From: Stomatohabitans albus
GTDB taxonomy: Bacteria; Actinomycetota; Nitriliruptoria; Euzebyales; Euzebyaceae
Reading direction: 5' to 3'
DNA: 64,000 nucleotides
Assembly: GCF_036336025.1 (NCBI RefSeq)
Contig: NZ_JAYKKE010000001.1
Location: 439,790-503,789 of the forward strand
Part shown: positions 9,145-17,733 of the stretch, in pieces
How the letters are laid out: the number at the start of each line of letters is the position of its first letter
Numbering within the stretch: position 1 is the first letter of the stretch
Position numbers and translations under genes: made by a program
The notes under the pieces: model-generated
The model's database searches: none
Told to the model about the DNA's origin: nothing
What the model saw: only the letters and a program-made list of their open reading frames with translations

Positions 9145-10418
9145 TAACCCTCACCACCATCTGTGGGGTTTTCAGCCATTAACTTTTCACGGCTGGCACG
9201 GATAAGTCCAACAAGCTTGTCAGCAGGATACAACACGATTGGGTCGCTCTCCCAGGTCATACCCAACGATGCAGCTTGAGCAACAGCCTGGTTCAATAAG
9301 GTGATTGCATCATTGGCAGTGAGTGAAACAACACTGATGTCTTGAGCATGTTTGCCAATGAGTTCTAAAGTCCAGGCGCCCTCATTAATCAGGTCACAAC
9401 GAGAACGTAGCGCGAAATCGCCTTCCATACGTGAGGTGATGGCAACTAACCCAAGCGCAGCAATAACGGTGCGTACCGCATCGTTCACTGCTTTACGCTT
9501 CTCGCGGGGTACAGCAGTGCCGTCTGGATAGGTCGCAAAACGCAATTTTCGTAATGTGCCAAGGGACAACACACAGGTGTGCGTCGCGTGATCCATAACA
9601 ATGCCACCGGCCTGCTTATCGATGCTCGGTGTCACATTGCCGTGGTTAATCTCACTCGGTCGCACGGCCTTGCCTTTTGCACCGCCTGCGTCAGCCTTGA
9701 GTACCCACTCTTCATCTCCTTTGTCGAGTTTGTAGACGACATTCTCGACCTTTTCTATTTCTAACGGATCAATACGACTCCCGACCTTCACGCCAAGGCG
9801 AATATCGTGGGCCACAATCTCTGAGTAAATAGCCCGCTCAAACTTGCTACCCAACCCACCTTTTGGCCCAGTGGAATCCCAACCACCAAAGAGCAATACC
9901 GTGGGTGCATATTGATAGAGGGCTGTGGCGTCACCAGGCCGTGCTTCCGTGATGGCCCGACCAATATCTGACAACCGGAACAGTGTGCCATCTAACAAGG
10001 AATCGCGAATTGCGGCATCATAAACACGGTGCGGAAGACCCAATGTTGACAAGGCACCAAGATCAGCTAAATCAGCTTTCCCCTCGCCATCCTCGACACT
10101 CGTAAAGTCAATCTCCATAAGTGGAATAGAGACTTCACCAGCATCGATCTTGTCCTGGACCGCATACTGCAAACCGCGCGCACCTTGGGCAACACTCATT
10201 AGTAGAGCCGTTTCCCAGTGGTTTGCCGTCCGCTCAGTTTCCCCTTCGTCAAGGATTGGTCCTTCGACAGCGTAACGAGTTCGCGCATTGTCAGGCACGG
10301 CATAGGTAGCCGGATAAACGGGTGTGCCTGCCCCACCAACTGGCTGCATCACCGCTGATACACGAAAAGCAGTTCCAGCACCTGCAACTGCTTCAGTCAA
10401 TTCTTTGATATCCATCAT
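9144..10418 (-). CDS. csb1: Type I-G Cascade backbone Csb1 (Cas7, GSU0053 family)
   Basis: Csb1 is the Cas7-type protein that polymerises along the crRNA to form the effector backbone. It has 424 residues and starts MMDIKELTEAVAGAGTAFRV; the central segments LLFGGWDSTGPKGGLGSKFERAIYSEI and GVKVGSRIDPL resemble the family core. It is the first gene of the cas operon. AGAGGAA sits four bases before the first of two ATG codons, so the second ATG (10415) is possible too. The 5' flank has a large palindrome and a candidate promoter. Assignment rests on gene order and overall resemblance, with no enzyme motif expected. Confidence 0.92.
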   Translation of the reverse strand: MMDIKELTEAVAGAGTAFRVSAVMQPVGGAGTPVYPATYAVPDNARTRYAVEGPILDEGETERTANHWETALLMSVAQGARGLQYAVQDKIDAGEVSIPLMEIDFTSVEDGEGKADLADLGALSTLGLPHRVYDAAIRDSLLDGTLFRLSDIGRAITEARPGDATALYQYAPTVLLFGGWDSTGPKGGLGSKFERAIYSEIVAHDIRLGVKVGSRIDPLEIEKVENVVYKLDKGDEEWVLKADAGGAKGKAVRPSEINHGNVTPSIDKQAGGIVMDHATHTCVLSLGTLRKLRFATYPDGTAVPREKRKAVNDAVRTVIAALGLVAITSRMEGDFALRSRCDLINEGAWTLELIGKHAQDISVVSLTANDAITLLNQAVAQAASLGMTWESDPIVLYPADKLVGLIRASREKLMAENPTDGGEG

Positions 10419-10462
10419 CTATTCCTCTATGGTCATGGCGTACCCCGCCGATTTGCTAACAA

Positions 10463-10544
10463 GTCTCAATAGAGACCGACTCGGGCAATTATTGCACAGC
10501 AGTTTATAACCTTGCAACTATATTTCGATTATTTATCGAAATAT
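10463..10544 (-). promoter_or_regulatory. cas operon promoter with palindromic operator
   Basis: A perfect palindrome with 10-base arms (ATATTTCGAT at 10520-10529, ATCGAAATAT at 10535-10544) and a five-base centre lies about 100 bases ahead of csb1. Directly after it on the minus strand is a candidate -35 TTGCAA, then 18 bases, then AATAAT as -10. A second small inverted repeat (GTCTC at 10463-10467, GAGAC at 10472-10476) would lie in the 5' leader of the mRNA. The palindrome has the size of a dimer binding site. Which protein binds it is unknown; the neighbouring XRE regulator is one candidate. Confidence 0.6.
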
Positions 10545-10584
10545 TCAGGTAGAGGTCGGTCATCGTGGCACTTCTTGTGGCCAC

Positions 10585-10617
10585 AAAACAAAAAACACCA
10601 CATCTCAAGATGTGGTG
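10585..10617 (-). terminator. Intrinsic terminator after the XRE/ImmA gene
   Basis: On the minus strand a nine-base stem (CACCACATC/GATGTGGTG) with a TTGA loop is followed by TTTTTTGTTTT. It lies 26 bases past the stop codon at 10643 and separates that gene from the cas promoter, so the cas operon is transcribed on its own. Confidence 0.9.
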
Positions 10618-10642
10618 CCCACCCAAAACAAACCGAATACAG

Positions 10643-11719
10643 CTAAGCGGCCACCCGCTCAGGTAACGGTGCACCAAGCCCAAGCCCTTCAATATCGCCT
10701 AGCCAGTGACGCAAACGTTCCTCTTTAATGCCGTATGTATTAACAAGATAATCGTAGGCACCCAGACCAAAGGCACGCCCCGCTGCCATGCCAAGAAGTC
10801 GCGGTGATTCTGCCTGGGGTTCATCGGGTTCCTGACGACTCCACCCCCTTGCCTCAAGCTCCTTAAGAAGTTCACGATGACGCGCCACACTGATAACACC
10901 GCAGTTCTTGGCGCGGTGAATACTGGCTTGTACAGAGATACCGTATTCACGCTTAATAACGAGAAGATCTTCGATGGTGGTCTGTTCGTTGATGCACGCC
11001 TTAGCAACCTTCAACGGCAAGAGCAACGCGGCAGCAAACTCGTGCGCCTCTTTTTCGATCTGCTTAGGGCCACGCTTACGCGCAACATGTTGGTCCATCA
11101 CAAGGTGCGCAACCTCGTGCGCAATGGTGAACCGCAAGCGATCTGTCGGCTGTGCTTTTACGCTCACGATCAAGGGTCGTGTCTGGTGCTGCGCACACAA
11201 CCCATCCGTCATCAATTCCAATGAAATCCGCCGGTCTTTACCGATGAGTTGGTGAATAACGCCCACACCCAGTCGTTCTGCTGCCTGGGTCATACTTGGA
11301 ATAGGGTCAGAATCACCAAACCCCAAAAAATGCCGCACATCTCGCGCTGCATCTTCCGGCTTCCCGGCCGTTGTTGGCTCAACGAACATTGGATAGTCCA
11401 CGCGGTCTAATAGTGACTGAGCTAACACCTGTGCCTCATTAAAGATGGCCTGAACTAAGTTCCGTTCAGTGGTAGTTACTTCTGGCGCCATCCGGAAGTT
11501 CACATGTTCAATCTCTGGAATCTCATGGGAAAAAAACGAATCAGGCAACCCAAACTCGTCAATGAGCCGTTGAGCAATCTCACGCGGCAACCCTTTGGCT
11601 CCTGTTTCAACCGCTGAAATGAATGCCTGCGACACATCTAATCGCTCAGCCATATCCCGCTGTTTAAGTAAATGTTGGTCACGCAACGACTTCAAACGGG
11701 TTCCAGGTATCCATTCCAT
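10643..11719 (-). CDS. XRE-family regulator with ImmA/IrrE metallopeptidase domain
   Basis: The 358-residue protein has an N-terminal helix-turn-helix of the XRE type (about 8-60, with QRDMAERLDVSQAFISAVETG) and an ImmA/IrrE-like zinc peptidase (HEVAH at 201-205, with EKEAHEFAAALLLP after it). Such proteins often act as phage, stress or toxin-antitoxin regulators whose repressor activity is relieved by proteolysis. I place the start at ATG 11719 because a good promoter ends six bases before it (see next entry); a start at 11758 would lie upstream of that promoter. It is monocistronic, with its own terminator, and sits between the cas operon and the NERD gene. Confidence 0.88.
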   Translation of the reverse strand: MEWIPGTRLKSLRDQHLLKQRDMAERLDVSQAFISAVETGAKGLPREIAQRLIDEFGLPDSFFSHEIPEIEHVNFRMAPEVTTTERNLVQAIFNEAQVLAQSLLDRVDYPMFVEPTTAGKPEDAARDVRHFLGFGDSDPIPSMTQAAERLGVGVIHQLIGKDRRISLELMTDGLCAQHQTRPLIVSVKAQPTDRLRFTIAHEVAHLVMDQHVARKRGPKQIEKEAHEFAAALLLPLKVAKACINEQTTIEDLLVIKREYGISVQASIHRAKNCGVISVARHRELLKELEARGWSRQEPDEPQAESPRLLGMAAGRAFGLGAYDYLVNTYGIKEERLRHWLGDIEGLGLGAPLPERVAA

Positions 11720-11725
11720 AGAACA

Positions 11726-11754
11726 AATGTACGCTTTTTTGGTTGATAAGACAA
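11726..11754 (-). promoter_or_regulatory. Promoter of the XRE/ImmA gene, leaderless type
   Basis: TTGTCT (-35), a 17-base spacer and TACATT (-10) are followed by six bases and then the ATG at 11719. With this spacing the transcript would begin at or next to the A of the start codon. No Shine-Dalgarno is present, which agrees with a leaderless mRNA. Confidence 0.7.
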
Positions 11755-11803
11755 GCACCCAAGTCTGATCGTCTCACCACCCGAATGCGCAAGTGCAGAA
11801 TGA

Positions 11804-13543
11804 CTATGTTCGTTTGGCATCTCCTGCATTGGCATCGGGATCAACCGTGATCGTTATCAAATCAAAGAGCGCCCGTGTCATCCCGATATATTTCAACGCA
11901 TTAATGTCGGCCCCATGCCGGTCATCAACTTGTTTATCGGGATCAAACACGTCCGTCAAAATGACTGCCGGTGACTCCATTCCCTTAAAGGACTGAATGG
12001 TAGTAAACCGAATCTTCTCACCAGCAGGGTCCCCAACTTCGTAGGGTACGACCCAATCCAATAGTTCTGGCACCACTTCAACTGCCCGTTCCACAAGCGA
12101 ACCATTACGTCGGTGACTCAAAATAACAATGTCTTTGGGCGTATATCCACGCTTAAAGAGCTCAGAGATACTTATCCCTAAGGTCAGTTGTGCCTGTTCA
12201 TCTGTCGCTAAAGTGACATGATTTGGCCCCGGTCCCTCATCAGCACGTAAGTACGAGCGCACACCACCGTCGACCAAACTCATCTCGGTTGCAGCTTGTC
12301 CAATGATCGGCGAATTACGGCAATTCTTTGTCAGCTTAAACTTGGTGACATCGGGCATACGTTCACGGATAAGCCCCTCTATATCATCATTGACATACAC
12401 CAATTGACGGGTGAAATCACCGAATAGCCAGACGTTCCCACCGGCGAGCCCACCTTTGACCATGACATCGAAGAGGTCCAAAAATACGGGACGAATGAGA
12501 TCTTGGGCTTCATCAATGATGATGGCATCAAAGCGTTCTTCTTCAGAAATGGTGCGATACATCTCGATTGCTTGGAGGGGCAATGATTCGTTCCAAAAGG
12601 TTGAGCGTTCCAACACACTGGCTTCGGGTGCAGGTACTTGAATCCCCGTTTGATCAACAACCAAATCAAGCAATGGTCCAACTGTTGCATGCCGTAACCC
12701 GGCTGTGAGCGCTTGCAACCGTTTACCCAAGAGCACGTTGTAGCAAACTAGTAAACACGACTTTCCCTCTTTAACAATGCGTCGTGTGGCTTCAACCGCG
12801 AGGAAGGACTTACCCGTTCCGGCAGCACCATCTATCATCACACGCATGTTGTCGTCAAGTGCATCAATAATCTCATACTGCTCATCAAGGAGACGCAACA
12901 TTTGTGCTTTTTGCTCATTGCGAATATCACGTACCGAACGCGCAATATCGAATGAGCCGACGAGATGTTGTTTGATTTCCTCAACAACGTCTGGGGTTAA
13001 ACCGCCTTGCTTGACACGAGCGTTGGCACGACGATCATGTTCACGTGAGTGACGCAAGACACGCGCGATGGCGCCAGGAACGCCCGAACGAAGGTCATCA
13101 ATATCGAGAACTTGCCAGTCCTCGAATTCAATGGAATGGGGTGCATTCGTCTTAAACGGTGCTCCTGTGAACCACACCACATGGGCAAAAGGAATCCCAC
13201 TGGTGTCAACAAACGACTTGAGATAGGACATTAATGTCCACTTATTGTTGTCGGCTTGTTTAAAGGGTGAACGCTCGGCGAGTTTCCCATTGAACTCCCA
13301 CTTGCCATCGCTACGACGGGCAATGCGCTCGTGAGACTTCACCTCAAGCACCACAATGCCCTCACCAGGAATAAGAATGACAAAATCAATCTCTCCTTGA
13401 CGCTGCGTCTTGTGGCGAGCAAGGTTTAATGAGTGAAACACGACCCAATGGTCTGTCCCGTTAGCTCCTTGGAGAGCTTCAAAAATGGCGCGTTCACCAG
13501 GTGGAGCGTTCGAGTCAATCGCGCTCGGAATTAATTCAGCCAC
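11804..13543 (-). CDS. NERD nuclease-related domain fused to SF1 helicase
   Basis: The protein is 579 residues. Residues about 15-130 form a NERD domain, related to PD-(D/E)XK nucleases: Glu51, Asp53 and Glu67-x-Lys69 (in LEVKS) match the expected catalytic pattern. A UvrD-like ATPase follows, with Walker A GAAGTGKS at 239-246, a Walker B segment (IIIDEAQD) near 340, and a C-terminal TTIQSFKGME motif. A role in DNA processing, repair or anti-phage defence is likely but not shown. It starts with GTG five bases after the nucleosidase stop, so the two genes appear to form an operon. No clear Shine-Dalgarno precedes the GTG. Confidence 0.85.
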   Translation of the reverse strand: MAELIPSAIDSNAPPGERAIFEALQGANGTDHWVVFHSLNLARHKTQRQGEIDFVILIPGEGIVVLEVKSHERIARRSDGKWEFNGKLAERSPFKQADNNKWTLMSYLKSFVDTSGIPFAHVVWFTGAPFKTNAPHSIEFEDWQVLDIDDLRSGVPGAIARVLRHSREHDRRANARVKQGGLTPDVVEEIKQHLVGSFDIARSVRDIRNEQKAQMLRLLDEQYEIIDALDDNMRVMIDGAAGTGKSFLAVEATRRIVKEGKSCLLVCYNVLLGKRLQALTAGLRHATVGPLLDLVVDQTGIQVPAPEASVLERSTFWNESLPLQAIEMYRTISEEERFDAIIIDEAQDLIRPVFLDLFDVMVKGGLAGGNVWLFGDFTRQLVYVNDDIEGLIRERMPDVTKFKLTKNCRNSPIIGQAATEMSLVDGGVRSYLRADEGPGPNHVTLATDEQAQLTLGISISELFKRGYTPKDIVILSHRRNGSLVERAVEVVPELLDWVVPYEVGDPAGEKIRFTTIQSFKGMESPAVILTDVFDPDKQVDDRHGADINALKYIGMTRALFDLITITVDPDANAGDAKRT

Positions 13544-13548
13544 GAGGG

Positions 13549-14097
13549 TTATCCAATCTGCTTGCGTAGGTAGGCACCGAGTTGCTGACTTATCTTTTCA
13601 GCAACGAGTAGCCACGTGGTGTATGCCCCATCATCGGCACCATCACTGACTATTTTGACTGAGTACAGCTCCACCCCCAACGCCTGACAGCGAACAGCCA
13701 GGTCATACAGTTCCATATCCACCAATTGGGCGTGGGCCTTGAGTGCTTCATGTTCTGCAGGATCGTCAACAATATGATCGACCGTTGCAACCGTTCGCCG
13801 TGGCAAGTCTTGCGCCCACTCAGGAACCGCTAATTCAATCGGGTCACGGCCTTGGCTCGTGCCATCAACCACCTTATCGATAACAAATATGGAGCCTGGG
13901 GTATCGCCCATCCCCCCTGCGGTACCGGTATTAAGTACTGCATGTGGCTTAGGGGTTGTTCGTTGCACATAGGCATCGAGCAAGTCGATATGCGGATTCC
14001 CAATACCCACACGAACGATGTCGGCAGGTTGTGCCCCAATACCCTTTATCTCCTGATCAGCCGCAATGACCAGGGGAATAGATGGCTTCCAATACAT
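13549..14097 (-). CDS. MTA/SAH nucleosidase-like phosphorylase-superfamily protein
   Basis: The 182-residue protein belongs to the purine nucleoside phosphorylase superfamily and most resembles 5'-methylthioadenosine/S-adenosylhomocysteine nucleosidases. It has LNTGTAGGM (phosphate/ribose loop), VDMELYDLA (the conserved nucleoside-binding glutamate) and KIVSDGADD (catalytic aspartate). It is shorter than typical 230-residue enzymes and the N-terminal EEE motif is reduced to a single glutamate in ADQEIKG. A strong Shine-Dalgarno (GGGAGGAAGG) lies six to seven bases before the ATG. It is co-directional with the NERD-helicase gene 5 bases downstream. It may be a housekeeping enzyme of the methionine salvage route or an effector of the neighbouring protein; the sequence does not decide. 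Confidence 0.75.
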   Translation of the reverse strand: MYWKPSIPLVIAADQEIKGIGAQPADIVRVGIGNPHIDLLDAYVQRTTPKPHAVLNTGTAGGMGDTPGSIFVIDKVVDGTSQGRDPIELAVPEWAQDLPRRTVATVDHIVDDPAEHEALKAHAQLVDMELYDLAVRCQALGVELYSVKIVSDGADDGAYTTWLLVAEKISQQLGAYLRKQIG

Positions 14098-14175
14098 AAT
14101 GGCCTTCCTCCCATGTTGTACAGACCTTCACCATAGCGGACATTTGCCATGAGATGGGTTTAGCATCATGCAGTA

Positions 14176-15129
14176 ATGATCTCGTCGCCTCGTTTTCTGT
14201 CGCCCGTTGCACTGTTCGTCGCCTTGTTGTGCCTTGTCCTCACCGGTTGTGCCTCGACACCAGCACCCATTGTGACTACCACACCGAGCAGCTCACCAAG
14301 TGCCTCAACATCAACAGCGAGTTGGCAAGGGGCACCAACACCGACTCCGACCCCAATCGCCACGTCTTCACCGAGTACGCATTTACAAGCTCCACAGTCA
14401 CCCGATGCCACTACGACGAGCAATCATCCCGTCGCCCCAATCCCTCAATCAAGCGAACCAAAAACGATACAGCCCTTACAGGGGCTTCGGGTAGTCCTTG
14501 ACCCTGGTCACAACGGCGGTAACTTCTCGCATACGAAGGACATTGCTAAACAAGTTCCTGATGGACGGGGTGGCACAAAGAATTGCAATACCACCGGCAC
14601 TGCAACCTCGTCTGGCTATCGTGAAAGTACCTTTAATTGGGAAGTAAGCCAACGAGTCAAAACCTATCTCGAACAGCGGGGTGCAGTGGTTTCGTTAACC
14701 CGAACGAGTGATGACGGGGTAGGGCCGTGTGTGAATGAACGTGGTGCTGCTGGTAACGGGGCCGATGTCCTAGTCAGTATTCACGCGAACGGGAGTGACA
14801 ACCCGAATGTGCGCGGCTGGTTCATTTTGCATTCGAGTGCCCCACTTAATCACAACCAAGACAACCCCTCACGACTGCTGGCCGGCCATATCGCTGAAAC
14901 ACTTAAAAACCAAGGTTTTCCAACGAATCCATCAGGCCCTTTTAGCCCACGCAGTGACATTGCCACGATTAACCACTCAGGCGCACCCGTGGTCATGCTA
15001 GAGCTATTAGAAATGAAGAACCCTGATGAAGCGGCGTTAGCCCAATCGCCAGCAGGCCAAGAACGCTACGCTACGGCCATCGCCGATGGTATTGAACATT
15101 GGGCAGGCGATCCTCGACGAAATGAATAG
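14176..15129 (+). CDS. Lipoprotein N-acetylmuramoyl-L-alanine amidase (Amidase_3)
   Basis: The enzyme cleaves the amide bond between MurNAc and the stem peptide of peptidoglycan. A lipoprotein signal peptide ends in LTGC with Cys25 as the lipid-anchored residue. A Ser/Thr/Pro-rich linker runs to about residue 100. The Amidase_3 domain follows with zinc ligands His112 (DPGHNGG), probably Glu150, and His203 (SIHANG), and catalytic Glu276 (VVMLELLEM). The mature enzyme is expected on the outer face of the membrane. It is divergent from the nucleosidase gene and convergent with cgoX. A TAGCAT element nine bases before the ATG may be its -10. Confidence 0.92.
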   Translation: MISSPRFLSPVALFVALLCLVLTGCASTPAPIVTTTPSSSPSASTSTASWQGAPTPTPTPIATSSPSTHLQAPQSPDATTTSNHPVAPIPQSSEPKTIQPLQGLRVVLDPGHNGGNFSHTKDIAKQVPDGRGGTKNCNTTGTATSSGYRESTFNWEVSQRVKTYLEQRGAVVSLTRTSDDGVGPCVNERGAAGNGADVLVSIHANGSDNPNVRGWFILHSSAPLNHNQDNPSRLLAGHIAETLKNQGFPTNPSGPFSPRSDIATINHSGAPVVMLELLEMKNPDEAALAQSPAGQERYATAIADGIEHWAGDPRRNE

Positions 15130-15199
15130 CCCTATACTTTCCAACTATTCACAATAAAATCAAACCTGTAACCCTTACCAATTAGGTAAGCCCGAGACG

Positions 15200-16615
15200 C
15201 TAGACCAGCTGTTCACCCGTTTTAAGTCCATGGGGCACCACAGCAGCCAATCCGGTTCCGCTGGCCCACGCCCCAGTGATCGCTAGTCCTGGCAATGTGG
15301 CCGCAGCCTCATGGAGCTGAGCAACCCGTGCTAAATGGGCAGGGGTAAGTGGCGGCAAACTCGGCCCCCAATGCATGACCTTGGAACCCAATACCTCTTC
15401 AATCCTTGCTCCGGTCAAGATTTCAGCTTCTCGAACCGCGATCGCTTCGGTAACCGTGGGATAGGGTTCACCTTCCCTCCCCCAACTCAAGCGCATGGCA
15501 TGGATATCTGGTCCACATGCCCCACCGAGCCACGGCCACTTTTGAGAAGAATGGGTGAGTGCTTTAGCGCTGACCAGGCTATTTGCCTCAACAAGCATGC
15601 CAGAACCCCGTGGCGCATCATTCAACCCAGGAGCACGAACCACTAACGTTGCATGCACAATGGGCACACCTTGAGGAACCTCCCACCCTTGAGTTTCAAG
15701 CTCAGGAATTGCATCTAACAGCCGCAACCCTTGCCCTCCATCAGTTGCCACAATAACTCGAGGAGTCTGGACGATCGTGCCTTCTCCACCCGGTAACGGG
15801 GGAAGCGCTGGATTGGGATTGCGTTCTGCTCTAAATGTTGAGACCGCCCATGGAGTATGGTTTGTACCACGCTCTAGGGCAGTCGCAATGCGATGGGTTT
15901 CGATGCGCCCACCACCGGCAAGGATCTGCGAGACAAGGCCTTCGACTAGTCGGAACAACCCGCCCACGGGTTGGGCGACCGGATTACCTTTCGGCCCCCC
16001 TCCCCGTATCGCGGCAACTGCGCCAATCAAACTGCCTTCACGCGCTAAGCCTGCTCGCAAACCAGGAATGACACTATCTGCAGTTAAATTCCGTGGATGT
16101 GCACTGTGAATCCCTCCCGCAATAGGTGCAACGAGGCGATCAGCCACTTCATCACCCAACCGGAAACGAACAAGATCGTCCAGGCCCTCTCGTTCAGCAC
16201 CAGCCTCTGGGCCCATTGTGAGATCTTGACGTGCGCGTTCTAGTCCTTTTGGAGAGAGCACCATCGCAACATCAGGGTCATCCAATGAAGCTGGAATACC
16301 TAGTGATCCAAAAGGTAGCGGGGTCGCACCATTCTCTTCGCTAAATAACCAGCTTGTTCCAGCTGGCCCAGCCACGGCTAAGCCCAATTCCTCACATAAC
16401 TGAGCACAAACCTGTGAACGAGAAGCATACGAATCTGCACCAAGATCAAATGTTACTGGCCCGACCTGACCACCAATAATCAGTCCACCGACACTGCCAC
16501 GTTGCTCTATAACAACAGGCTTCAACCCGGCCTTCACCAGCGAATAGGCGGCCGTTAAACCAGCGATACCACCGCCGATAATGACGGCATCAGCAGATTC
16601 AGTTTGTGTGCTCAT
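15200..16615 (-). CDS. cgoX: Coproporphyrinogen III oxidase (HemY/CgoX type)
   Basis: This FAD enzyme oxidises coproporphyrinogen III to coproporphyrin III in the Gram-positive haem route; the family was formerly called protoporphyrinogen oxidase HemG/HemY. The 471-residue protein begins with a dinucleotide-binding motif (IIGGGIAGLTAAYSL, about 12-26) and ends with an FAD-contacting segment (GAWASGTGLAAVVPHG). I prefer the coproporphyrinogen assignment because a ChdC (HemQ) gene lies nearby. Its start overlaps the end of hemE by 17 bases, with GAGGTG seven bases upstream, so it is translated from the hemE transcript. Confidence 0.92.
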   Translation of the reverse strand: MSTQTESADAVIIGGGIAGLTAAYSLVKAGLKPVVIEQRGSVGGLIIGGQVGPVTFDLGADSYASRSQVCAQLCEELGLAVAGPAGTSWLFSEENGATPLPFGSLGIPASLDDPDVAMVLSPKGLERARQDLTMGPEAGAEREGLDDLVRFRLGDEVADRLVAPIAGGIHSAHPRNLTADSVIPGLRAGLAREGSLIGAVAAIRGGGPKGNPVAQPVGGLFRLVEGLVSQILAGGGRIETHRIATALERGTNHTPWAVSTFRAERNPNPALPPLPGGEGTIVQTPRVIVATDGGQGLRLLDAIPELETQGWEVPQGVPIVHATLVVRAPGLNDAPRGSGMLVEANSLVSAKALTHSSQKWPWLGGACGPDIHAMRLSWGREGEPYPTVTEAIAVREAEILTGARIEEVLGSKVMHWGPSLPPLTPAHLARVAQLHEAAATLPGLAITGAWASGTGLAAVVPHGLKTGEQLV

Positions 16616-17654
16616 CAGTTGTCACCTCGTGAACAAATTCAACAATGCGGGTCAAAACATCAGGATCTGTCGTGGGGGGTACCCCGTGGGCAAGGTTCAC
16701 AATATGACCAGGGGCTTTCGAACCAGCATCAAGGACCTCACGAATGTGCTGTTCAAGCACCTCCCATGGTGCCGCCAGCAGCGCTGGATCGATATTGCCT
16801 TGAAGGGTGACAGTGTGCCCCAGGCGCCGGTCCGCCTCATCCAATGCAATACGATGATCAACGCCCACAACATCGGCTCCGGCATCACGCATTTCAGGGA
16901 GAAACTCGTTGGTCCCCGTACCGAAGTGAATAGTCGGAACACCGGCTTCATGCGCAGCTTGGAGAACCGTAGCAGAGTGATCAACGACATGGGCAACATA
17001 GTTGGCTTGGCCGAGTGATCCGGCCCAAGAATCAAAGAGCTGGATAATGCTTGCTCCACCAGCGATTTGTGCTCGAACGAAGTCGGCGCTGATACGAGCA
17101 CACCAATCTAATAGGGCATGCCAAGCAACCGGATCGGCATACATCATTGTTCGCGCCGCAAGGTGGTCACGGCTTGGCCGACCCTCAACCATGTATGCCG
17201 CCAAGGTGAAGGGGGCGCCGGCAAAACCAATAACCGGGGTGTATGGAGCGGTACCGTCAGGGCGACCAAGTTCCTCGGTCACCAGCTGAACCCCTTGAGT
17301 GATTACCTCCTCACCCTCAAGGTGGTGCGTTTCTAAGGCCGAGACATCAGCCATTGTGAGGATGGGTTTATCGAGGACTGGTCCAACCCCAGGTTCAATG
17401 TGCACATCGATACCAGCAAGTTTGAGCGGCACCATAATGTCAGAAAAAAATACCGCCGCGTCAACCTTGTGGCGGCGAACCGGCTGACAGGTGATTTCTG
17501 CAGCAACCTCTGGATTCAAACATGAATCCAGCATCGGGATATTCGCTCGAAGATCACGGTATTCCGGCAAACTCCGCCCTGCCTGTCGCATAAACCAGAT
17601 TGGTCGATGGGCAGACGGTTGGCCTTTAATTTGAGCGATAATCGGTGGTTGCAT
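16599..17654 (-). CDS. hemE: Uroporphyrinogen decarboxylase
   Basis: HemE converts uroporphyrinogen III into coproporphyrinogen III by removing four carboxyl groups. The 351-residue length is normal and the family signature RPIWFMRQAGRSLPEYR is present at 17-33, as is the conserved PVIGFAGAPFTLAAYMVEG region. There is no Shine-Dalgarno before the ATG; instead TACCGT (17661-17666) sits six bases upstream as a likely -10, so the mRNA is probably leaderless. It is the first gene of a hemE-cgoX operon and is divergent from hemH with about 80 bases between the starts. Confidence 0.97.
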   Translation of the reverse strand: MQPPIIAQIKGQPSAHRPIWFMRQAGRSLPEYRDLRANIPMLDSCLNPEVAAEITCQPVRRHKVDAAVFFSDIMVPLKLAGIDVHIEPGVGPVLDKPILTMADVSALETHHLEGEEVITQGVQLVTEELGRPDGTAPYTPVIGFAGAPFTLAAYMVEGRPSRDHLAARTMMYADPVAWHALLDWCARISADFVRAQIAGGASIIQLFDSWAGSLGQANYVAHVVDHSATVLQAAHEAGVPTIHFGTGTNEFLPEMRDAGADVVGVDHRIALDEADRRLGHTVTLQGNIDPALLAAPWEVLEQHIREVLDAGSKAPGHIVNLAHGVPPTTDPDVLTRIVEFVHEVTTDEHTN

Positions 17655-17733
17655 GGCACCACGGTAGACGGATTACAACCGAAGGTGTAAGCAAAAACGG
17701 CAGGATTGCCAATGAACAGTCAGGATAGGTTCC

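Noticed and set aside
15174-15190. CTTACC-AATTA-GGTAAG between the amidase and cgoX genes
   Set aside because: The arms are short and no T-run follows, so it is not listed as a terminator.
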